64,000 nucleotides of DNA from an uncultured Phycisphaerae bacterium (GTDB taxonomy: Bacteria > Planctomycetota > Phycisphaerae > UBA1845 > Fen-1342), in NCBI GenBank assembly GCA_937928595.1, contig CALGJV010000013.1, positions 124,001 through 188,000 of the forward strand. Reading direction: 5' to 3'. A model generated the notes under the pieces. The model searched no databases. It saw only the letters and a program-made list of their open reading frames with translations, and had not been told where the DNA came from. This document shows positions 25,700 to 34,800 of this stretch, in pieces. Made by a program: the position numbers and the translations under genes. Each line of letters starts with the position of its first letter. Position 1 is the first letter of the stretch.

Positions 25700-26768
25700 C
25701 TTCCGCAATCGGTTCCGGAAAGATTCGCGGACGTTCGGGCGAGGGGGCCTCGGCGATGGCCGGCGCCGACACGCGGACGGAAGTCGTTCGCGATGCACGG
25801 ACGGTAACGGGGCGGGTGAGCGGGTTTCGGCTGGGGAATCCGCGCGCCGCTGTCGCGAACGAAGCAAGCGGACGGCCGGCGGACTCCAGGCCAGGGCGTC
25901 CGAACGTGGCGGACGGGGGGGCGGCCGGGAACACGCGGGTTTCGCGGCGACGATCGCGAATACGGACGTGCAGGTCCACATAGCTCTTTTTGGCGCTCGG
26001 GCGCGGCCAGTGCGATCGGCGAAGTCGTGACCACGGGTTCCATCCGCGGGCCGCCTACGAGGACCAACGGCCGGACGGCGAACGGCGGCCGCACCGGCGC
26101 TGTGTCCCGATAACGCGTTGAGAGCTGGTACTGCCAGCGTCCGATTCAGTCCAAAGAACTGGAGACCTGACGACACGGTGCGGTGGGCAAGGGTGTGCGG
26201 CCCCGCGCCACACGAACTCGCGTGGCGGCCGCACACCGCGTGACGAGCCCGCGCGGCCATTCTGCTTCGCAGACCCCGGTGTGGGCGTACGACGCGGCCG
26301 CGCAGATTAACGCCGCCGCTCCCGGCCGGCGCGCACTTGGCCGCGGAAAACCGCGGTTATCGCGCCGTGCGAGCCCAAAACGAAACAAAGGACTTGAATC
26401 TCTGATGAACGGCAGATAAGGTTGATGCTCGTGGGGTACGCCCCGCACTCTCGTCAAGTTCTTTCGACAGGCAGCCCGGAGTGGTAGAGATTTCCTAAAG
26501 TGTAATCGGTGCCGCTGCGCCGCAGTCGCGAGCTCCCGACCCGGGGCCGCGCGGACGCGTCGAGCGGCGGAGGAGTACCGAGGCCGGGGACGCTCCGCGG
26601 GTCGCAACATCGACTCGCGACGGCGCAGCCCCTCAACCAAGAGCCGGATGGGCGGCGGACGGCGGGCCGAAATGCCGGCCGGCCGCCGAAAGAAGCGTGC
26701 TGCAACAGGAAGCATAGGAAGCACCGCAACCCCCACTCGCCGGATTCGGCCGCGTGGAGTGCTTTCCG
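25700..26768. other. Intergenic region between divergent secreted-protein genes
   Basis: About 1.07 kb with no convincing coding sequence: open frames here lack start signals, domain features and a conserved look. It holds a small hairpin CCGCGG-AAAA-CCGCGG at 26341-26356 and a plus-strand promoter-like pair TTGAAT-17-TAAGGT (26394-26422) for the downstream propeller gene, about 350 bp before its ATG. No other structure was recognised. Confidence 0.5.
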
Positions 26769-28277
26769 ATGTTGTACAGCACGCTTCTGCTGCGGCCGGC
26801 ATTGAGCCGCTTGCAGGTCAAGGCACCCCGAGTACGGAGTGTGGGCGGGGGAATCACTGTCCTTGCGCTGTCGATTTTTGTTTCCGGGTTGGTCGTGCCG
26901 GCGGCGCCAGCGCAGCCCGCGGCGCCGCCGCCGGCGAACGAGGACCTGGCGTTCTCGCGCGTGCTCGACGGCGTGGAGCCCGGGGGCAACCCGAGCGGCG
27001 ACGCGCCCGAGTCCGACGACACGCTCTCCGCGGACTTCGTGATCGAGCGGTTCGATCACGCCAGCGGCGAGTGGGTTCCCGTGAATCTTCATCGTCCGGT
27101 CGAGCTCGGGGTTCGCTTGCGGTTCCGACTCTTGTACAACGGTCCGACCGGCTACGTTTGCTGGTATTTCTGGGACGGCACATACGGCTCGGCGCCGGAA
27201 GAGTATCGACAGTGCGCCTCGCCCGGGCTGAAAACGGTGTCCGTCAGAGTCGACTCGCCCGATCGCACGAAGCGGTACCGACAGGGTCTCACGTTCGGCG
27301 TATCGACCGGCACGACGCTGCTCTCCGCGTCGCCGTACGCGGGGTGTACGTTTCTGCCGGCGTTGCACGCGTTTCAGGGGACGGACGTGTGGATGGTGTC
27401 GGCGGAGGGTCGGGTCGGTGTGATCAACATCGCGAATCCGTACGCTTTGCCGGCCGTGCAGGTTTTTCCAGGATCTCTGCTCACTGGGCTCTCGGCCGCT
27501 ACGCTCGACAATGGAAAGTTCTACGTGTCGCGCGGCACGGCCGGCACCAACGTGTATCGCGCCAGCCGTGACCAGTTCGCCCTGCTCGGCACGCTGACGC
27601 CGGCGCAAGTCGGAGCGCAGAAGACCTCGGGAATCGCGGCGGCTGGCGATGTTCTTTACGTCGGGGCGGTTACGCCCCACAAACTGTTGGCGTACGACAT
27701 GTCGAACCCTGCTGCGCCGGTGCTTCTGGCTTCACTGCCGCTGTCCGTGCGTCCGGAATGCGTGGCCCAGATCAACAACGAAGCGCTGGTCGTTTACCAG
27801 TTGGGCGCGACCTCGTTTCTCCTGTTTGACATTCGACAGCCGGGGTTGCCCCAGCCCGTGCCTCGTACGACTACCCCGCTGACCTATGCTTGGCCGACGG
27901 GCGGGCCGACGTTGGAGCGCGGCGTAATCACGAACGGTCGCCAGTTCGCGATCCGGGGCGGAGTCCAGTCTGTCTTCTCTGAAGTCGTTGTCGGCGAGAC
28001 ACTGAGCGTTGCGGATTCCCATCTGATGCCGCTTGCACCGGCATCGACGGATTTCACGCACGGCCGCTCGTTCACTCGACAGGGCCGCCTCATCTCCAAG
28101 TGCGCTTTCGGCGAGCCCGGGCTGGGGGAGCCCTACTGGATGGAGACGTTCGACACGCAAGAGTCGTACGACAGCGTGCCGATGTTCGTGCGGGACGTTG
28201 ATGGCGACGGGCCGCTGCCACCAGTGCTGTTTGTGTCGGTGACGTGCGGCTTCAACGCGTACAAGACGCTCCCGTAG
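26769..28277 (+). CDS. Secreted beta-propeller-like (LVIVD-type) protein, function unknown
   Basis: 502 residues; ATG at 26769 with GGAG nine bases upstream; a GTG at 26754 is less likely. N-terminal hydrophobic signal segment GGITVLALSIFVSGLVV ending near PAAPAQP. Residues about 70-150 form a beta domain (FVIERFDHASGEWVPV). From about 190 on, repeats such as VWMVSAEGRVGVINIANPYA, FYVSRGTAGTNVY, LYVGAVTPHKLLAYDMSNPA and FLLFDIRQPGLPQPV resemble LVIVD/choice-of-anchor propeller blades. It stands between two giants carrying the same modules and has its own terminator. By eye its base composition is less GC-rich than neighbouring genes. Function unknown. Confidence 0.75.
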   Translation: MLYSTLLLRPALSRLQVKAPRVRSVGGGITVLALSIFVSGLVVPAAPAQPAAPPPANEDLAFSRVLDGVEPGGNPSGDAPESDDTLSADFVIERFDHASGEWVPVNLHRPVELGVRLRFRLLYNGPTGYVCWYFWDGTYGSAPEEYRQCASPGLKTVSVRVDSPDRTKRYRQGLTFGVSTGTTLLSASPYAGCTFLPALHAFQGTDVWMVSAEGRVGVINIANPYALPAVQVFPGSLLTGLSAATLDNGKFYVSRGTAGTNVYRASRDQFALLGTLTPAQVGAQKTSGIAAAGDVLYVGAVTPHKLLAYDMSNPAAPVLLASLPLSVRPECVAQINNEALVVYQLGATSFLLFDIRQPGLPQPVPRTTTPLTYAWPTGGPTLERGVITNGRQFAIRGGVQSVFSEVVVGETLSVADSHLMPLAPASTDFTHGRSFTRQGRLISKCAFGEPGLGEPYWMETFDTQESYDSVPMFVRDVDGDGPLPPVLFVSVTCGFNAYKTLP

Positions 28278-28306
28278 CCCCAGCCTCGCACTGCGGCTGA
28301 ACTGAT

Positions 28307-28355
28307 GAGCACCCGCGACCTCGGCATGAGCGATCGCGGGTGCTCCGTTGTTTCG
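28307..28355 (+). terminator. Intrinsic terminator of the propeller gene
   Basis: A 12-bp perfect stem GAGCACCCGCGA / TCGCGGGTGCTC (28307-28318 and 28334-28345) with a 15-base loop is followed by CGTTGTTTCG. It lies 30 bp after the stop at 28277. The T-rich tail is interrupted but the stem is strong. Confidence 0.75.
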
Positions 28356-28657
28356 TTGGCGAGGGATGCGCCAGGGATGACACGAACGCGACCGTCGGAC
28401 ACGACGTGGTCAACTCCACATGCCGGCGCTGGATGCGGCCGGTAGATGGTGCGTCGCGTCGTCGGCGTTCCCATGGGGGGTTGGGTTCCGCACCTTTCAG
28501 CGTGGGGCACCGAGGTGGGGCGGAGAGATGAAGCCAGTGGGGCGCTCGTGGGAGTGCCACGAGGAAGTTTTTATCGGGCGGCGCGCGGCGGTCAAACTGA
28601 CGCCGCGAGGTCGACCGCCCCGGAGGCTTCGTTTCCGGTCGCTGGACCGAAAACCGC

Positions 28658-28686
28658 TTGACTTGGGCTCCGAAACCGGTTACTTT
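28658..28686 (+). promoter_or_regulatory. Promoter of the 2671-residue secreted protein gene
   Basis: TTGACT (28658-28663), 17-bp spacer, TACTTT (28681-28686): the best sigma-70-like match in the region. The transcript would have a leader of about 185 bases before the ATG at 28877. The leader contains short inverted repeats (such as GCAAGCTTGC) but matches no riboswitch class I can recognise. Confidence 0.6.
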
Positions 28687-28876
28687 ATCGGCCGGGTGGT
28701 GTTATGGGACGGAAGTCGCAAGGAAGACCAAACCTCGCAAGCTTGCGCAAAACAACCAGTGGGGTGCCGGCCGGCGGCGCTTGCCGGGGCTGGGTGAATC
28801 TCCGTCAGATCGCAAGGGTCCTGCCCGCGAACCTCGTGTAGGTCGCGGCGCGACTGGGCCGAAGGAGGCGAAACGA

Positions 28877-31800
28877 ATGCGTAGTCATAACGAATCAATC
28901 CATCAGCGTGGGTGGCCCCGTTGGTTAGCGAGGGCCCTCGTGCTGCTGATCGCAGGATCCGGCGCGGCGGTCGCACAGCCGCCTTGTCCGGGACCTGAGA
29001 TCGCTCAGTACATCGCCGCCGACGGCGATCTCGCCCCTGAGATTGAAGCCGCGCTGCGGCCGACGACGACGGCGCCGCCGAACATTCTGACCTGGCTTGC
29101 ACGGGCGGGTTTCACCCGACTGCAAGTCGACAACGTCTTCGATGGCGGCTATCGCCCGGGAAGTGACGGCTTTCGCGATGCGGGACTGCGTTGTCCGAAT
29201 ATTCCGGACACCTCCGTGTGCGGGCAGTCTGTGCAGTGTGCTGATCCCGGCCTACTCGTCGGGGGACCGAACGTCGGGCGGTCGGCCGTTCGGACCGCGC
29301 TGAATCATGGCAAGCTCACGGTAATCCTCTTGCCGGACACGGACGGGTTCATCGATCCGACCGATCCGGAGGGAACGGACGACAGCATCCTGTATGTGGG
29401 CATGGACATTTTCAACGGCTTCCCGTACCCGGAACACCCCGATCACCTTATCGGGGACCCGGCGCAATCGCCGCCCGATCAGGGGCTCACGTGGTGGACG
29501 TTGGATTTCGACGATGTGGAGGACGGCGGTGTCTGCGGGCAGGGCGTACGAGATCTCGTGGAGCCGTTTGACGTTCCCGACTTCTTCGGTGTGCCATTTG
29601 ACCTCGACGCGGACGGCAAGACTCGGACGATCTCACGGTGGGACGGACTGCCGCCGGCCTGTGTTCCGGGCAACGGCTGCGACGGCTTGCCGGACCCTCC
29701 TGAGGACGCCTCGAGCGAGGCGTATCGGATCTTGCTCTACCATTGTACGACGGGGCAGCTGGGGGTGGACGTGGGCCAGTTTGGCGAACGCACCAGCGGT
29801 CGCTGCTTCGCAGAGATCGCGATCATCGCCACACCGGTCGTGCTTCCGGGCGGAGTTCGGGATGCTCAGATTTCGATCCGAAGCGGGCCGCCCGGAGACA
29901 AGTGCCCGGAGGTCGTGGCCGTGCCGGCGAATTGGGTCAGTACGTTCCCGGCCCCGGGGTTGGCGTCGGCGCTGGACTACGGGCCGAACGACCCCCCGCG
30001 GCGTGATCGCGATGTCGAGTTCATCATCTGCCACGTGAACAGTCTGCTCAACCTCAAGTATCCGCCCGCCAACCAGGATGAGGTGCAGTACAACCTCGCG
30101 CGGTTCGCGCGTGGCGGCGTATACACATTCAGCGACTCACAGGGCGACTCGGCCGCCGAGGACCACATCTGGGTGCCTTGGAATGTGCCGCAGCTCCAGA
30201 TCGAGGCCCACAAGGGGGTGCGGTGCCTTGATCCGGAGCCCTGTACCCTGTTGCCGGCTGTGGGCGACGGTGCGAGCGCGGACTTGCTCGAGATGCCGCG
30301 CGCGACCGCGGCGGGAGCGCCGCGCGGCGCGGAAGGCCGCGACGCGGCGATCATGCTGGGCGAACCGGCCGGGCCGGTCGGGGCGTACCAGCCCAGCGTT
30401 ACGGCAGCGTCGGGCGCCCGCGTGCAGTTCAGGATCGAGATCGAGAACACGGGCAACCGCCCTCTGCGCACGACCGTGACGGACGCCGTGGAGCTGATCG
30501 GTGGGGCGGAGTTCGAGTTCACCCCGGCGGACACCTGCTTCCGCGCGACCCTGGTTCGGCCGGGGGTCGGGAGCGTTGAAATCACCGAAGCCAACGCGGC
30601 GGGCTTCGGGCTGGTCGGCGCGTTCTTTCGACCGGATCTGGACGACCCGGAAAGTTTCCTCAGCGGCGTGCGTTTTGGGCTGCCGCGGCTGATGGGGACG
30701 TTGCAGCCAAGCAACGCGTGCGTTGCGTCAGGGCAGGGGTACGGATTCACTTTGGGCGATCGGGTTATCCTTGAGTTTTGCGGGACCGTGCGGGCGACGG
30801 TGGAGTGCGCTCCGGGCCAGTTGATTCGCGTGCGGAACAAGGTCAGCGTGCTGGGGGAGTACACCTGCACGGCTCAGGACAGCGGGTGCCTGAGCGACAC
30901 TGTGCTGACCACACGAGACGCGGTGGACAACGTGGACACGCCGCGCGAGAAGGGGGCAAGTCCGCCGGCCGACAACAACGCGGCGACTGTGGATATCAAA
31001 TGCCGCCGGATTTCGGTGGACAAGAAGGTGGCACTGTGCATGGCCTGCACCGGCTGCGAGGCCGGCAACTTCGTCGACGACCTGACGGTGCCGATCGGAC
31101 CGTTCCCGATGTGCATCACCTATCGGTACACGGTCACCAACCACGGCGAGTTCAGCGAGCGAGTGCGGGTTTTCGATCCCTTCCTGTGCAGCGATTTTCC
31201 CATTCCGCCGGGCATTACTTTCGTTTCGTGCGATGTGTGTCCGAACGGGTCGGAGGAGATCACCCTGGCCCCCGGGCAGACGTCGGCCCCGCTGTACTGC
31301 ACGGTGAAGTTCGCGGATCGGAACGCGCTGGACACGTTCCTGGCGAAGGACGACGTGCCGCCGGCGCCGGCCCGGGAGTGCGGAGGCGAGCAACTGCCGG
31401 GGCAAAGCAACCCGCGGTGCTACAGCAACTGTGCGCTTGCGGTGGGCTGTGCCACGAATCTTCCGCTGGACGTGTGCCCGTCAGGTGAGAACACCAGGGC
31501 CTACGACACCGCCCGGGTTTGCGGTTGCTGCGCGACGATCGACGTGACCAAGGACGCCGCGTGCCTCACGGGCGACATGCTGGGGTCCTACAGCGATCCG
31601 CTCGACAACCTGGTGCCCGGGTCGCGGGCGCGCTTCCGGGTGACCATCTGCAACACCAGTGCGGAAGGCACGCCGGTGTCCAGGCTGCGGATCACGGACA
31701 CGCTGGCCGGTACGCCGGCCGCTTGCGTGACGCTCGTGCCCGGCAGCGCGGTCTTCCGGCGCGGCGCGCAGGTGTGCCCCACTCCGTTGGGCTTCAACAT

Positions 31801-34800
31801 CGTCGGCACTCCGTTCGAGTGGGACCTCGCGACGTGCGGCGGCGACCTGCTCGCCGGCCAGTGCGTGGAGTTCACGTTCGACGTCCGCATCGCGGACGAT
31901 GCGACGGAGAACTGCGACCCGCTCAACACGGTGCGGGTCGAAGCCCAGCCGAATTGCGGGCCGGGCGTGCCGCCGTTCTGGTGCGGCGAGGACACCGATA
32001 CGGCCAGCATCGACGTGAAGCGCGTGGGGTCGCTGACATGCACGAAGGAGTGGCAGGCCGAGTGGGACTCGGATCTGGACTGCCAGCCGGGCCCCGCGAC
32101 GACTGCTTATTCGAGCAGCCTGAGTCTGTGTGACCTGGTGTTCCCGATTCGGCTGAGGCTGCGGGTGACCGCGCAGAACGGCGGCGAAGTGCCGCTCAGC
32201 GTCACGCCAATTGACACAATCCTGTGCAGCGACTGCGTTGGAAACACGCCGGGTGTGACGTTTGAATCGTCGGAAATCTGCCCGATCCCGTCCGATCCGC
32301 CGTTCGAGCCGATCACGAAGATCGTCCCGGCGGGCGGAGCCGCAACGTGGACCGTGGTCCTGCGAGTCGATACCGCCGCTGCCATGCGTGCGCTGGCTGC
32401 GAACTGTGATCTCTCGATCGACAACCGGCCGGACTATTTCAAGAACCGCGTTACTCTGGGCGCTGCCCTTACGGGCGACGTTTGCCCGGGCAACCCGGTG
32501 CCGGGAGGCCCCCCCTGCGAGGCCGAGATCCGCGTGCCGGATTGCGCGCTGACGATTGACAAGAAGGTCAAGTGCGCGGACGACCCGGACACGGCGTACG
32601 CGAACGCGATCGAGGCGCTGCCCGGGGCTGTGGTGACGTATCGCATCATCATCTGCAACCCTGCCGGTGAGTGTCGCTCGAAGCTGCCCGTGATTGACCT
32701 GTACGACCTCGTCGTCGATGGTACTCCAGATCCGAACTCTGTCGTCGGCAAGATTGGCGCAGTGGATGTGACGCCGTGCGTCAGGCCGCTGCCAACCGAC
32801 GGGAGCGTCAAGCGGATCCGGCTGGCTCCCTGTCGGCCGGCGGCGCCGTGGCTGGCGCCGGGTGAGTGTCTCGTCATCACGTTCAACGCGACGATGCCGG
32901 CGGGCGACCCGCCGCTGTCGAACTGCCAGACCAATCCGAATGCCGAGTCGCTCAATCGGGCGCGGGCGGTCGGGTATCCGGAGGCGTGCGATCCGCCGAG
33001 TTCCAGTGGGTGCGACGCCCAACCGGTGACCGGCGCGGACGTGTGCGTGACGCCGCAGCAGGACCCGCAGCACTATTCGCACTGGGTCTGCGCGAAGGTG
33101 AATATCAAGGTGCCCACGGTCGAGTGCCGCAAGGAAGTCCAGCTTGATTTCAACAATAACGGCACGCCCGACACGGGCTTCGTCGCGGCAGCGTACGCCA
33201 ACTGCGACGCCTTCCCGCTGGCGATTACCTATCGCTGGACGGCGAAGAACGTGGGTGAGACCGGGCTGACCGGGGTGAGGGTGTGCGACCTGCCGTTGCT
33301 CACGGCGGTCTGCAACGCCAACAACGGCCAGGCCCCGCAGAACCAGATCCAGTTCGTGTCGTGTGCGCTGTGCGACGGCGCCTGCTGCCCGCCGAGCGGC
33401 AACGACGGCTGCGCGCCGCTGCCGGATCTCCCGGCGTGCGGCGATGAAGCCTCGGCGCAGTGCAAGATCATCGTGCCGAACTGGGAGGCCTGGCTGCGCC
33501 TGACGGGCAACCAGCAGTGCCTGACGAACACGTCGCAGGTTCAGGCCCGGGCGATCGTCCCGTCGACGCTGTGCGACTTCAACGCAAACGTGAACGCGGC
33601 ACCGAGCACGTGTTCCGCGACGGTGTGCGTCGCCCCGCCCTGCAACATCCTGGTCGACAAGCAACTGCGCTGCACGACCACTTGCGGCGGCGCGGGACAG
33701 GGCTCGTTCGTGGACGGCCCGCGGGACGTGGTCCCCGGCAGCGGGTTCGAGTTCACGTTCAAGGTGCGCAACCTCGACACGCCCCCGTACGCAGAGCAGA
33801 TCTGCGAACTCGAGATCACCGACACGCTCACGGGCCCGACGGACTGGAGCCCCGCGACGTGGATTCCGTGCGAGTACTGGCCGAACAACTGCGAGAGCGG
33901 TCAGCCGATCGACCTCCCGCAGTGCTTCAAGGCCGACGGCACGCCGTACCGGGTGATCCTGCCGCAGCCCATGCAGCCGAGCGGGTGTCTGCGGGTCAAG
34001 CCGGGCGTGTTCAAGCCGTGCATCCCGGCCAGCCCCGTCGGTGACCAGGTGACGAACACGGTCGTGGTCCGCGGCGCGCCGGGGATCTGGGTGCAGGGTC
34101 CGCAGGGGCAGTGGTCGCTCCAGTGCACCGCGGGCGCCGAGCCGTTCTGCTGCTCGTCGACCGACACGGTCACGCTGAATATCAAGCGGCCGGCGGTGGC
34201 GTGCGTGAAGGAGTGGTGCGCGCAATGGGATTCGAACGCCAGCGGCGCGATCGATGCCGGCGACGCCACGCTCCCCTGCACCGGCAATCTCGACCTGTGC
34301 CTCGCGGTGTTCCCCGTGCGGCTGACGCTGCGCGTGACCGCGAACAACACGGGCAACGTGGACCTGCTGGTCACGCCCAATGACCAGGGCGCGATCAACT
34401 GCATGGAGGCGCGCGGCGCGTCGGTCGGCGCCTGCGAGCTGCGACCCCCGGTCGCGAAGACCGTCCCGGCGGGCGGTAGCGCGACGTGGACGTGCGTCAT
34501 CGACGTGCCCAACGCCCAGGTGATGCGCGACATCGCGGAGTTCTGCGATGCGCTCATCGACAATCGCCCACGGGTCTTCGTGAACCGCGTGACACTGACG
34601 GGCGTGCCGACGGGCGTGTGTCCGGGCAACGCGATCGAGAGCGATGCGTGTGAGGCGGAGATTCGCGCGCCGGAGCCGTGCGACCTGACGATCGACAAGC
34701 GCGTGAAGTGCCTGCCGGAGGACGACGCGCAGTACCGTTATCTCGCCCAGGCTTTGCCCGGGGCGCGCGTGAAGTACCGCGTGCAGATCTGCAATTTCGC

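Noticed and set aside
28693-28876. Cyclic-di-GMP or cobalamin riboswitch in the leader of the giant gene
   Set aside because: Some purine-rich strings look like GEMM segments but the required paired elements and order are not there.
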